Assembly: GCA_018894105.1 (NCBI GenBank)
Contig: CM032118.1
Span: 34,948,690 to 35,012,689, forward strand
Direction: 5' to 3'
DNA from: Jacaranda mimosifolia
Taxonomy: Eukaryota > Streptophyta > Magnoliopsida > Lamiales > Bignoniaceae
Length of the DNA: 64,000 nucleotides
The notes below the pieces were generated by a model. The model saw only the letters and a program-made list of their open reading frames with translations. It had not been told where the DNA came from and ran no database searches. This document shows, piece by piece, positions 11,101 to 22,739 of this stretch. Numbering within the stretch: position 1 is the first letter of the stretch; every line of letters starts with the position of its first letter. Both the position numbers and the translations under genes were made by a program.

Positions 11101-11618
11101 ATTTTTATAAATTAGCCTTTCCAAGATACTTTCAAATTAAACAAATGCACCCTTACCTTCCATCTGATCCTAAAATTTTATTATCAAATTTGTGGGGTGG
11201 GGGCGGTGGGAGGGGGAGGGGTGTGAAGTGAGTAATGGCGTTTGACGAAGTTTGCCGACGCCTTTTAGTTTTAAAAATTTAAAGGCGCCTTTCAACTTTT
11301 TAAATTATTTTTAAGATAATTATAATAATTCCTCCTAAATTTGATATAAATATGGTTAAATCTCCTATAGTTTGAAAAATTATATTTACTCTCCTAAGGT
11401 TTGATGATATCGAACTAATAGATTCACTTATTCATCTAATTAATGGAACCTGTTAACATCAGTACACAAAATATATGAATAAATCAGGTTCGATAAGACT
11501 AGGTGGGTATAATATATATATATTTAATATTTCCATATATATATATCGATAGTATTATATATAAATACAGAATTATTTTTTACAAATTTATCTATAAATT
11601 TATAAATATGACTTAATT
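11101..11618 (+). repeat. Dispersed repeat segment B, copy 1, with G-rich tract
   Basis: About 11120-11470 matches 16800-17119 in the same orientation (shared TCAAATTAAACAAAT and TTTTAAGATAATTATAATAA). At 11192-11221 a G-rich run with five or more groups of G3+ takes the place of the A26 run of the other copy. Nothing coding. The segment is interrupted by the TR-GAG element at 11619. Confidence 0.7.
11192..11221 (+). other. Possible G-quadruplex-forming tract
   Basis: Runs GGGG, GGGGG, GGG, GGGGG and GGGG separated by 1-4 bases on the plus strand, which satisfies the usual G3N1-7 rule. Folding is inferred only. Confidence 0.55.
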
Positions 11619-12349
11619 TGTAATATCCCTAAAATTCGGTATTTTAGAAATTGAGATTTAGAAACTAAGATTCTGGTTAATCGAATTTTAGGGATCAAAA
11701 GTAATATAAAAAGGGCTTGATTGCAAAAACTTTGGAAATTTTGGGGTCAAGTTGCAATTCTAAAAAACTTGATTGGATCACTTTTTGATATCTAAGGGGT
11801 TTAAATGGAAGAACCATGGTCAACGGGGGCTAAGGGGTAATTTTTAGAATTTGCAAGGATTGAATTGAGGATTGTTCAAAATCTTTGGGGTTAATTTGCA
11901 AAATTAAAAACTTCAATTTTACAAAAATATGACAAATTTCATTTTGAACTCCTATTTCCATCTTCATTTCCATTTTCCTTTCTCTTCCACCGTGACCATC
12001 TTCACCCGGCGATCTCCACTCCGATGACTACCTTTCACCAAACCAAACCGACCAAATCACTCCCCTTAACTTCGGCTACACTCGCACACCACCATGCATG
12101 GCTAAATCCCACTCCAGCAAGCCACCATCAGAGAGATCGAGAACAAGCTTCACAGCGAGCAAGTGGGTTTCTCATTTTTCGGCAAGCAACTTTGACTCCA
12201 AGGGGTGGTATGGGCAATACTCGACAGGGAGAACACCGTGGAGGCATTGCATAGCGGTGAAATGCAGCGGTGGTGACAGGAAATGATGATCGGAGCACGG
12301 TGGTGAAGACCCATTTTGAAAGTTGTTGAGCTCGGTTGAGGGCGCTACA
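11619..12349 (+). repeat. 5' LTR of TR-GAG element (731 bp)
   Basis: Starts TGTAATATCCCTAAAATTCG and ends GAGGGCGCTACA (TG...CA). Matches 14345-15063. A block at about 11985-12060 (CACCGTGACCATCTTCACCC and following) is shared with the solo LTR at 28983-29050, so these LTRs belong to related gypsy families. Confidence 0.9.
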
Positions 12350-12353
12350 GAGG

Positions 12354-12365
12354 TGGTATCAGAGC
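12354..12365 (+). other. Primer-binding site of TR-GAG element
   Basis: TGGTATCAGAGC, the complement of the 3' end of plant initiator Met tRNA, four bases after the LTR end. Intact. Confidence 0.9.
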
Positions 12366-12663
12366 GTAGGTTGTCGATAACCTAGGCATTTGGGTATTAT
12401 TGGGATTTGTGACTGACCTTTTGATTTGGTTAGTTTGAGTATGAATTTTAGTTATGTTTTGCATTGAGAAGATCCTGCGTGATTTAAAGAATGAAGATGA
12501 ATTGATCAGCCAGTATTGGGAGATGAGTTTTGTACTATAGAATGTCTATAGGATTTTGTTGTATATTGTAGGATGATTAGACTTGTTTATCTTTGAGTTT
12601 GGTTTGATATCATCTAACTCTTCTTCTTTTATCCTTAGAAGCTTGGAGGAGTTAGAGGAATTG

Positions 12664-13781
12664 ATGGCATCACAAGGAAGTTCTGGTATACCCGTTCCTT
12701 CTAGAGCTGGACAGTGGGGAAGACCATTCAGGCGAAGGGGAAAACCTCCTGGGCATTGTGTCGGTAGGCAAGGGGCTCCTGTTTACTCTTAAGCCATGCG
12801 AGAAGAAGAGGTCTCACAAACCTTTTTAATAGGTCAGCCAACAGACCCTATAGATCAGAAGGGGCTAGGATTGAGGCAACAAGATCAACAGCCAGGTAGT
12901 GAAGCAGAAATGGTTATTGAGGTGGTGAAGATCAAGCATTGGAACGGTTTCTTCGTTTCAATCCCCCGAAGTTTCTTGGAGAGCCAAACGATAGAAAGGC
13001 GAGGGAGTCGATAGAGAGTCTGGAGGATATGTTCGACACCTTACGCTATCCAGATGAGAGAAGAGTTTATTTCGCTACATTTCTTCTATTATGACCTGCT
13101 GACAGCTGGTAGAAGATGATTGAACCCCGATAGGTCATCATGGGGACCCGCAGGACTTGGGAGAACTTCACCAGGGAATTTATGAACAAATACATACCCC
13201 TGGTAGTCAAACAGGCTAGAGAGCGGGAATTCATGGATTTAATTCAAGGGGCGCAATCTTTAAGTTAGTACGAGGCTACTTTTAGCAGACTGATACAATA
13301 TGCTCCCTACATGCAAGATGATAAAGGTCGACAGGCTCGACGATTAATCCAGGGGCTACGGCTAGAGCTTAGGCAGGGTTTGGTCATATGTGATCTATCG
13401 AATTTTAACTTAGCAGAAAGCAAAGCACTGCAACTAGAATCAGAGTTTCAAGAAATTCAAAAGATCGAAGATAAGAATCGAAAAGGAAGATCACGCCCTG
13501 AGGAGCAAAGTAGTGATGGAGATAAACAACCGAGGATACAGGTTGAAAACACTACTCCTAAAGCCCATCAGATCAATGAGACGGCAATTCTAACTCAAGA
13601 AAGGCCACGAAAGAAATGTGGATTCTGTGGATCACATACCCATAAGGAGTCAAGATGTTGGAGAAAGCAGGGCAGATGTGTGGGCTGTGGCAGCGACCAA
13701 CACTTCCTGAAAAATTTCCCTAATAGGAGAGGTCCAACATCGGCGGGAAAAGGAAAACAAGTAGCCGAAGGTTCTGTTTAA
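12664..13781 (+). pseudogene. gag of the TR-GAG element, with stops and one frame change
   Basis: The frame from ATG 12664 is stopped at 12790, continues in the same frame from 12796, then shifts near 12930 to the frame used up to 13781. That frame shows a Retrotrans_gag region (FLRFNPPKFLGEP, then TRRTWENFTREFMNKYIP) and an open C-terminal part from 13311 (156 residues). Two zinc knuckles lie in tandem: the first, from Cys codon 13617, is CX2CX4HX4C (CGFCGSHTHKESRC); the second (CVGCGSDQHFLKNF) has Phe for the last Cys. The stops (LL-TGA, SW-TAG, PR-TAG, LS-TAG) are the kind C-to-T or G-to-A change produces. Role: RNA packaging for a non-autonomous element. Confidence 0.85.
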
Positions 13782-14344
13782 GTTCTTGGTTTTCAGGAGA
13801 AAGTCCGACACTGCATATTTTGGCTTCATATCCCAGACGGAGTTTTGGGAATGACAAGCATATGAGTTATGTCCATACCTAGTATGTTTAAGTTTTGTGA
13901 ATCTGTATCTAGTTGCTTGGGAATGTATGATAAGTTATGAAATCTAGCATGTCAAGTTTGAATATTTACTACTTCTTTATGTGAGTATCCTGTAAGTGTG
14001 AACTTGTGATGTTATTAGTTGTTTGTTGCTGTAATGGCTTTACGATCTTTTATATAAAGGTATCCACTCTATTAGAACTAAAGTGGAGAATATTTTAAGT
14101 ACTGAGACGACATGTGATTGAGACAATAGGTGTGCCGGAAGAAAGAATATTAGTAGGGCACACAAGTCAAGTTATACGATGCATCCGAAAGGCATGAAGA
14201 TGCATCGGGACTTGAAGAAGCAATCTTGGCAGAATGTAATGAAGAGATAATGTAGATCAATAGAGTAAATCTACTTATTTTCCGCCAGTCGGAACAATAC
14301 TCAGATAAAAATCTAGGGACCAGATTCTTTTAAGGGGGGAGGAG
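13782..14344 (+). other. 3' untranslated part of TR-GAG element with polypurine tract
   Basis: No pol sequence is seen in any frame. The tract TTTTAAGGGGGGAGGAG ends at 14344, directly before the 3' LTR, and is an excellent polypurine tract for plus-strand priming. Confidence 0.8.
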
Positions 14345-15063
14345 TATAACACCCCTAAAATTTGATATTTTAGAAATCAAGATTTAGAAATTAAGATTTT
14401 GGTTAATCGAATTTTAGGGCTTGGAATTAATATAAAAAGGGCTTGATTGCAAAAACTTTGGAAGTTTTGGGGTCAATTTACAATTCTCAAAAACTTGATT
14501 GGATCACTTTTTGAAATCTAAGGGGTTTGCATGGAAGAACCATGGTCAACGGGGGCTAAGGGGTAATTTTCAAAATTTGCAAGGATTGAATTGAGAATTG
14601 TTCAAAATCTTTGGGGTTAATTTGCAAAATTAAAAAATTCAATTTTACAAAAATCTGACATATTTCATTTTGAACTCCCATTTCCATCTTCATTTCCATT
14701 TTCCTTTCTCCTCCACTGTGACCACCTTCACCCGGCGATGTCCACTCCAGCGACCACCTTTCACCAAACCAAACCGACCAAATCACTCCCCTTAACTCCG
14801 GCTACACTTGCACACCACCATGCACGGCTGAATCCCACTCTGGCGAGCCACCGCGAGATAGACCGAGAACAAGCTTCACGGCTCTCGTTTTTCTGGAAAC
14901 CAACTTCGACTCCAAGGGGTGGTCTAGGCAGTACTCGATAGGGAGAACGCCGTGGAGGCATTGCATGGCCGTGAAATGCAGCGACGGTGACAAGAAATGG
15001 TGATCGGAGCACGGTGGTGAAGACCCATTTTGAAGGTTGTTGAGCTTGGTTGAGGGGGTTACA
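14345..15063 (+). repeat. 3' LTR of TR-GAG element (719 bp)
   Basis: Begins TATAACACCCC, a mutated TGTAACACCCC, and ends GAGGGGGTTACA. Aligns along its whole length with 11619-12349. Minus- and plus-strand frames inside (for example 14738-14941) are LTR sequence, not genes. Confidence 0.9.
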
Positions 15064-15599
15064 TAATTTAGATCATTTAGTTTTCAAAACAATTTAGTGG
15101 GTTGATATAAATAAAGGTATAATAATCTTTTTATGCATAAAAAATTCAAGAATTCTCACAAAAATGGCATATATTTTACCATATGTCCTAAAGATGTTCT
15201 TTTTGCAATCATTTTAAAATTATAAGAGGGTTTGGTGTCAATTTACTTTTCAAAGAGGAGTTTTTCACTCATTTTTTATTTCACAGATGAGTAGGGCATA
15301 TATAATTTTTAATCCAGTTTAAAAAAAAGGTGCAAAATCAAACGTGTCCGACTCATCAACAACAAGAGTGAGGATACTCGAGCAACAAAAGTGAATAATT
15401 TAGCGAGTAAGATAAAACATAACTAAGCGCTTAAACAAATTATTTCTCATTTCTTCAATTTAACAGATAACAATGTATGTAATCACATGGCAAAAAAATA
15501 ATTTTTAGTTAACTTATTATGCCTTAAATTTCTTTTTTTCTTTTTTTTTTTAAAAAAAAAAAACTTGAGGAACACAAATAGACCTAAGTAAATGTGTCT
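15064..15599. other. AT-rich spacer
   Basis: Nothing identified beyond homopolymer T/A runs near 15530-15565. It is the far side of the TR-GAG target site (TAATT|TAGATC). Confidence 0.5.
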
Positions 15600-16810
15600 T
15601 TTCAGTTTACAACAACTCAATTAATGAAACTTCTGCCAGCTAAAATTAATATAGCATCAATTATCTTATGACCAAAATTGGCTAAGAGCTAAAAACTGAC
15701 TAGTGTTTTTTTTTTTTTCTTACCCAAATCAATAAAGCGGAAATGTGTCGTTTTTCCCAATATTTTCTCCGATGTGTTTGCTGAATTATCACCTTCAATG
15801 GTGAATTATTAGAATGAAACAATGACATATATAGTTGATTAGTTCCACTCGTATATTTTCTTTCTCGGCATTGTAAATGCTTGATGTTAAGTTTGAAATG
15901 TACTTGCTTCCTGGTTCAGGAATTATCTTCTAATATCTTTGTCAATATTTGATATTAGTTTAAAAAAATAAAAAATATATTAATATAAAAAATAAAAATT
16001 ATATTAATATAAATACTCTGTATGATACATCTTTCTTCAATAAATATTTTTAAAGAAAAAAATCTCGTAATTTCAAATCATATGATGTATAATAAATTAA
16101 GATTGTGTTTGATATATAATACTAATTAAATAGTAGAGTGGATTACAAAATAGTAGAGATTACATGAGTTTGATAATGTGACATTATTGTTTGATATCCA
16201 AGATTGCACATCTATATTCTTTTTCATTCGTTCCCTACCAATCTTTATCTTCTTTATTTGATAGATGACACTAAGCAATTAAATGACTTCATTGCCCGTA
16301 ATTCTAATCCTATTCAGTGGAAATATATAGTGCTCCAATCTTTGATAAGGACATAAAAATAATTTTTATTGAGTGTTTAAGTTGTCTATAGGGGTGCTAT
16401 TACCAATCGTATCACAGAACCTAAGTATCAAATGGATGATAATATAGTGAACAGTTATAGGCCGATCATTAATCTTCATCGGCTCCCAATGTGAATATTA
16501 GGTATCAAACAAGTTGTTGAGCTAGCTCTATTAAGCTTGCTAGTATGATCTATTCTTCAAAAGCAAATGTAGCCTAAAAGAATATATTTATTTAAGTCCT
16601 TCAAGTATTACTTAATAGATATAAATTCAATTATTTAACTAATTACAACAACATACAATGATGAAAATTTTTAATGTGATATCAGTAATATTCATAAAAA
16701 CTTATACAACTGAGCTATTATAAAAATATGCTCCTAGAATAAAATTAAATATATTGTTTTTTATATATTTCTCAATGCATTTCTTCAAAATATTTTGTCC
16801 AAGGTACTCA
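15600..16810 (+). repeat. Dispersed repeat segment C, copy 1 (interrupted by a MITE)
   Basis: 15600-16100 and 16575-16810 together match the reverse complement of about 31701-32440. Landmarks: TTCAATATTTGATATTAGTT-like sequence near 15940, CTCGTAATTTCAAATCATAT near 16065, GCATTTCTTCAAAATATTTT near 16780. No coding potential. The copy is split by the element at 16101-16574, which the other copy lacks. Confidence 0.75.
16101..16574. mobile_element. Harbinger-like MITE (about 474 bp), TSD TAA
   Basis: Defined by comparison: the inverted paralogous copy reads straight through AATAAATTAAAAGAATA, while here 474 bases lie between the two TAA copies (16098-16100 and 16575-16577). The ends GATTGTGTTTGATA and (reverse complement) GGCTACATTTGCTT resemble PIF/Harbinger termini, and a 3-base TAA TSD fits. 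A second inverted pair (TGTTTGATA... 16104 and ...TATCAAACAA 16512) lies inside. No transposase. Confidence 0.65.
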
Positions 16811-16861
16811 AATTAAACAAATATAACTTTATGTTCCATTTGATCCTAAATTTTTATTGTC

Positions 16862-16895
<34 letters not shown>

Positions 16896-17119
16896 AAGGA
16901 GGGGGAAGATGTGAAGTAATGAAGGGCATGTGACGAACATTCCCGACACATTTCAGCTTTAGAAAAGCACGCTTTTCAACTCTTTTAATTACTTTTAAGA
17001 TAATTATAATAATCTCTCCTAAAGTTTGATATAAGTATGGCTAGACTTCCTCACGATTGAGAGATTACTTTCTCTCTCTTGAGATTCACCAAATCGACAG
17101 AATCTATTAATATCAGCAC
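16811..17119 (+). repeat. Dispersed repeat segment B, copy 2, with A26 run
   Basis: Matches 11120-11470. The A run at 16868-16893 lies where copy 1 has the G-rich tract. Its end (ATCAGCAC) is the TSD of the next element. Confidence 0.7.
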
Positions 17120-17716
17120 CACAGTTCAAAAAATCGAACCATTCATTGAACCAAAAAACTTATCAGTTCACGGTACATTGGTTCAACCGTTGGTCAGATC
17201 GTAATTGAACCGCAATGTAACCGTGACATCATAATTACGAAATATATATTTATATTATATATATTACTTAAAAATTAATAAAATACCAAAATATATAAAA
17301 TATAAAGAGCTTAAATGATATTGTCTAACATTACAATCCAAATTTCACAATTCATATTATAAATGATCACAACAATTTAAATATGTCAAGTCTAAAGTTT
17401 AAAGTTGAGAGTATGTAAGTTAATTCTAAACTCTAAACTAAGATTTTTTTTGACTTTTAGATAGCTTGTGAAGTGTACCTTAACCTTCAAACTTTGTACT
17501 TAAACCAAAAAAATTTTAAAAAAAAATAATTTTATTAAAAATTAAATTGAAATTTCGGTCTGGTTCACCGCTCCGACCGGCCAATTTGAACAGCTTTTAC
17601 AAAATATGGCATTTTTTTCATTTTCTCGATTTTTCGAGAAAATCGAACCGGTTCTCCGGCCAGTTGACGGTCCGATCGGTTTGACTGGCCAGCCCAGTCC
17701 AATTTTTTAAACAGTG
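17120..17716. mobile_element. hAT-type MITE, 597 bp, 8-base TSD
   Basis: Ends CACAGTTCAAAAAATCGAAC and (reverse complement) CACTGTTTAAAAAATTGGAC. Flanked by ATCAGCAC (17112-17119) and ATCAACAC (17717-17724), 7 of 8 identical. Segment B copy 1 reads ATCAGTACAC at the same place, supporting the empty site. Interior rich in GGTTC/GAACC words; no gene. Confidence 0.72.
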
Positions 17717-18381
17717 ATCAACACAGAAATTATATAAAAAACCAATTTTGCACTTGGGCTAGGCAATTAGAGTTGACTTTTAATTTTGTCAATTAAAAGC
17801 TTAATTATGCAAGGTACTCCAAGTATTACGTTTATGTACCTATATTTGGGGTGTATTCTAACATTGTCTATATACACAACATTTGATATATTTAAATACT
17901 TTAAAAATTATTAACTAAAACACAAAACTTATTATAATTTCAAATTATTTAGTTAAAAAATTCTTTAAAAGAATACAGTCTATTATTTCTTAAATTATTG
18001 CAATTTAAATTATTTTAAATTACTCATAATAAATTCACATATATTTAAATATTACTAAATTTATAAATATTAAATATAGTTTGTAATAAAAATCATTAAT
18101 ATAATTTTTATAATTTTAAATACATAATCAATTTTAAAATAAATTTAAGAATTATTATCATTTTTTTCTTTTTTCCAATTTTCTTCAATTTTAGCTTAAC
18201 AAAAACATCTTTAAGTAGGCAAGATGCTCAAATTTAGTTATTAGTTGTGTGTACAATGAGGAGTTTTGTATCTTGTAAATTTATAGAACTATGAGTTTGA
18301 CCAAGTTGTATTGCATTAGGAAAAAAGGTCTCAAGTAGTCCTTAATTTAACACATTGCAATATCTCGCTCATAAAAAATTG
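17717..18381. other. AT-rich spacer
   Basis: No gene or clear element recognised. Confidence 0.5.
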
Positions 18382-19167
18382 CAATGTTTTGAAAATTAAG
18401 TCAAACCGGTCCGATCAATGGCCAATAGCTAATCTCGTCCGATTTCAATATAAAAACCATCCACCAATTAACCGGTTGTAAACCGATAAAAACAAGTCAA
18501 GAACTGGTCGAATCAATATCAGTTCAATTGGTTCTTGACTGGTTCCCTATTTTTCTATTTAGCCTTTTTTTTTTGTATCCTTTTATAAATTCCAAATAAA
18601 AAAAGGTTAATATATGAGAAAATAAGAAGAAAAATGATTAATTAAAAATTGACTATTGACTACAGTTCAGAGACACAATTTTCTTTTTCTCACTTTTGAA
18701 ATCATTTCCTCTTTGCTTGTCTTACATATTGTTGATAGCAGTCATTTTGTTTAATTTCTATCAGATTATGTTGGATATTTATTGTGACAAAATTTGTTTT
18801 ATTATGTTAAATATTGGACTTGAAATTTGAAGAGATGGCCATTTGTATTAATGTTGATAGTTGTGTTACACTATTTGAATTGGATTATATATTTGTAATT
18901 GATTAATTGCCAATAGTATTTTTACAAATAACTATGTGGAAAAATGAATAAAATATTGAGAAAAACTTCTTCATTTTTTTATATTATTGAATCTTTTTTA
19001 TTTTTTTGCTAATATATTAATAATACTATATATTTATAAAATAACATATAATTATTGTGTCATTATGACTTCGCACCAATTGAATCGGTGGTTAAACGAT
19101 TGAACCAGTCGAGCAGATAATTATTAAATCCAATGATTTAATGTTCGATTCAATTTTTAAAACATTT
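18382..19167. mobile_element. Second, larger MITE of the same GGTTCGAC-rich type (tentative ends)
   Basis: Left end CAATGTTTTGAAAATTAAGT and right end (reverse complement) AAATGTTTTAAAAATTGAAT form a terminal inverted repeat. Flanks AAAAATTG and AAAAAATG agree at 7 of 8, though low complexity weakens this. Interior motifs CCGGTCCGATC and AACCGGTT resemble the element at 17120. A left-end fragment of the same type occurs at 20481-20590. Confidence 0.55.
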
Positions 19168-19771
19168 AAAAAATGTATGTCACTTTGAATATTGATGATA
19201 ATGTTTCAATATAATATGGTTCGACTGCACATATGCCTAAAAATGGCCATTGTCAATAGGATGGTTGTTTAGAAAAATGAATCCAATAGATCTGGAAAGC
19301 AAGTCATATGTATGTATAGGGAAGTACTTCATATTTTTATATTTATATTGCATTAATTCTTCAATATACTTTTAGTGTGTAGCAATTAGCACCTTTTATT
19401 ATATCTTCTATTTATTTTACAAAATATTGTATCTATACATTAACGTATTTGATGGCTTGATGATTAATCTCATAATTTATGCATTTTAGTACTTGCGCAC
19501 TAATACTATAACACTTCTATCTCAATTGTTTTTCAATTGACTTTGTTATTAATTTCTTTTGCAATGAATACTTATTTAGAAGTGAAATAGAGGAAGATAT
19601 TTTCTTATGATATAACTTTACAAAGGAAGAAAATAGATGCTTTGAGTTATTGTATCCATAAGAGGGCCAAATATTTTAGGATATTGAGGAGTTTTGGTTA
19701 AATGTTAAAAATTACATTTTTTTCCACTACCATGATCTACAAGAAGAATCATGGTTATGATACATGATTGG
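19168..19771. other. AT-rich spacer
   Basis: Nothing identified. Confidence 0.45.
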
Positions 19772-20027
19772 TAGGGCGGTAATTTGGGTTTAAAACCATA
19801 GCTCCAACCCAGCCCACTTAGTTTTGGGTTGGGTCTAAAATAATTTGATTGGGTTTGAATCGAATTGGGTTTTAGTGGTATGAATATGGATTATGTTTTA
19901 ATAGGTTGAATTGGGTTTTAAATCTAAATGGATCTAAAATGGGTTGAATGTGGTTTCTAAATAATTCAACCAAATTTCAGTCCCAAAATTATCCTTCTAT
20001 TCTCCCATTAAATCGCCAACTACTTTA

Positions 20028-20064
<37 letters not shown>

Positions 20065-21400
20065 ATAATTACAAGAATATTTAATTTAATTTTTCTTCCT
20101 ATTAGGATTTTTAAATGAAAAATAATTATATCAGCTAAAAAATTTACTGAATTTTTTATTTTACTCCTAATTCAATTATTCTAATTAGATGTTGTTGAGA
20201 AAAATACACTTAATTGGAAATTTAGAGGGGTGTAAATAAATAATTAATGATATACATAAAAGGGAAAATTGTAATGAAATTTCACTAATTCAAAAGTAAA
20301 AGCTTTGAAACATTGTTGTCTATTTTTTCTTTTTTCTTTTTTCAATTGAATCCTAGACAGACAGCTCAAGGTTAAAGCTTGAGTTGATACTTGACTCACA
20401 CAAATTATATTTAAGTTACCATGCTTAACGTTCTAAAAAATAAACAAATAAATCATAGGATCTTGTTGTAAGAAAATCACCAATGTTTTTAAAATTGAAC
20501 TGGACAAAAAATTGATAATGTTACTGGTTATTGATTGATCGGTTCGACTGATGTGATATCATAATGAGGCCATAATTATATTTAATTATATATATAAACA
20601 ATATTTTAGTATTAATAAAAAATAAAATTTTCAAAAATATAGGAAAATTATTATTTAATTTTTTTTTACTCATTTTTAAGTTGTTCTTTAAAAAAAATAC
20701 TATTTCACAATTAGTCAGCTATAAATGAATAATTTAATTAAAAGAATAATTAATATTAATTTAAGTGATTGTCCGCTTCATGCTTCAAATCCAAGTAAAA
20801 ATAAATTTTTTCACACTAAATATTCAATATAATTTAAGAGAAATTAAATAAAATAAAATAACAAATTAAACTTAAGCATCCACATATAACTATTACTTTA
20901 TTAAATTTCAAGAAAATAAATTTATGTTTCAAAAAGCTACATGTCCAAAATCTTTAGTCATCATCATTTTAACTCATAATTCCCCTTTTTATTTTTATAT
21001 TTTTTATTTTTTAATTTTTTTTTAATTTGTGAGGTACAATGTAAACATTTTGTACTAAAAATTTAATAGTTATGTTTTATTCATTAAGCAAGGTTGTTAT
21101 TTTGTATTAAAAGAAAAAATATAAATATTATAAAATAATAAGTAAATTATAAGTTCACTTAAATTGATTTGATTTTATGTGATTAATAAGAATCTAATAA
21201 TAATTAATTAACATACGTCAAATAAAGATAAAAAGATTATAGTTTAATAAAATAATACAACAATGTATTAAGCAAAAAGTTTACAATATATATATATGTA
21301 TTTGTATTGAACCTGCCCAAACCCGTCCCAAGCCATTTTCCACCCAACTCATTTTTAGCCCAACCCATATCCAACCTAACCCACCCATTTGCCACTGCTA
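19772..21400. mobile_element. hAT-like element of the GGGTTGGG / CCCAACCC type (tentative)
   Basis: Starts TAGGGCGGTAATTTGGGT and ends with the reverse complement TAGCAGTGGCAAATGGGT. The ends are full of GGGTTGGGT (left) and CCCAACCC (right), as in the better-defined element at 56453-58031. A clean TSD was not found (GATTGG versus GATTGA). Inside: a TC microsatellite (about 20030-20064) and a fragment of another MITE (20481-20590). No transposase seen. Confidence 0.5.
20030..20064 (+). repeat. (TC)n microsatellite
   Basis: Uninterrupted TC repeats apart from one extra T. Confidence 0.9.
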
Positions 21401-21598
21401 GATTGACAAGGAGAAGTTCATAAATTCACTAGGAAATTATGTCCCAAGTAATTAAGATAAGAAGCTAACAATAAATTATATGGCCTCCCGTACTTCAAAA
21501 ATGGGCAAGTTTAGCGGTTGGAGTTTTAAGATAATTGAAAATGACAAATTGTGTGCTTTCAATTTATAGAATTGAAGTTGTTCTTGTAGGGCATGGCA

Positions 21599-22009
21599 TA
21601 GGGCATAAGATGAGTCGAGCCGGCTCATGAGCCTCGTGAGCCGACTCGATTATAGCTCGACTCAAGCTTGAGCTTTAACACCAGCCGAGCTCAAGTTTTA
21701 CTTTAGTTGTTCGAAAGCTCGTGAATATATTAATTAAATAATTAATAGATATTAATTATTTAATATTTGATCAATAATTATAATAAATTATAATTTAAAT
21801 CATTATAGTAATTATTATAATGTATATTATAATTTAATATATATATTTTTAATAATTATGATTCAAATTGTTTTATTACTTATTATTAAATAATTATAAT
21901 ATATTAATAATTTAATATTTTTATTTGATTTAAAATTTTCTAGTGAGCCGAGCTCGAGTTCAAGCTCAAGCCTGCAAATTTTGTTGAGTTCGACTCATTT
22001 ACACCCCTA
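21599..22009. mobile_element. hAT-type MITE rich in GAGCTCGA words, 411 bp
   Basis: Ends TAGGGCATAAGATGAGTCGAG and (reverse complement) TAGGGGTGTAAATGAGTCGA. Flanks GCATGGCA and ACATGACA agree at 6 of 8, both differences G versus A. A second copy at 38907-45578 has a perfect TSD, which confirms the family. Confidence 0.75.
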
Positions 22010-22739
22010 ACATGACAAGATGATAGACTGTTTTATAAGCACGTTTGTGCTTCTATTCAGGAAAAGTCACTTTCTTACCATTTTATTATGAACTGATTTG
22101 GCAACATACTTGCTTACTATTTTGTTGTATATGTATACTTATATTACTTTTTGTCATTACTTACTAAAAATATCTTGTTTATTATTATTTTTCATTAATC
22201 AACAGAACAAGGATACACCAAAGCATAGAACCTAAAGGAAGATAGATAATGATTAAGCCATATACACGTGTTTATGATAACTGCTAAATTTGTCACTTTT
22301 TGAAGGATATATTAACTTAAAGTACTTGTATTGTATTATATCATTATTTGGAGATTTTATATTATATTATTTCTATAATATGATTTGTAATATATGGGAC
22401 AAATTGTACTATTCTTCTTAGTTTGAATGATTGTTATTTTTCAGCTATTGAGCACATTTGTATTTACAGCTATTGTCCAGATTTGTGTAGAAGCTAGTTA
22501 TGTAGGTATATATTACAGGTTGCTGAAACATAGAGTATTGCCAAGGCATATATAGTACTCAGATTTAAGATTACAACGTTAAAATCTACTTTTATATGGA
22601 AATACATTTGGAGTTGTCATTTGAGCATGTCAACTAGAAAACAATACTAAGTTAATACAGTTATATTGTGATAGTCGACTGAGAAGTAAAAAAAGTCAGA
22701 TTCAACATGTTTTTGACAATTAGAAAGCAATACTTGATT
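22010..22739. other. AT-rich spacer
   Basis: No gene or element recognised. Confidence 0.45.

Larger units (their letters stand above)
11619..15063 (+). mobile_element. TR-GAG-type non-autonomous gypsy-like element with TSD TAATT
   Basis: A complete structure: 5-base TSD TAATT at 11614-11618 and 15064-15068, LTRs at 11619-12349 and 14345-15063, primer site 12354-12365, one gag gene about 12664-13781 and a polypurine tract ending at 14344. The 1995-base interior has room for gag but holds no protease, RT, RNase H or integrase. Such elements (terminal-repeat retrotransposons with GAG) are known in plants and must use enzymes of a helper. The gag itself carries stops, so this copy is also dead. 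Confidence 0.88.

Noticed and set aside
12024..12286. Overlapping plus-strand frames in the TR-GAG LTR (and their partners at 14738-15012)
   Set aside because: They are in LTR sequence shared with 14345-15063 and differ in frame between the two copies.
18382..19167. Treating the flanks as a firm 8-base TSD
   Set aside because: The flanks are A-rich, so a 7 of 8 match could be chance; the element is kept on its inverted ends only.
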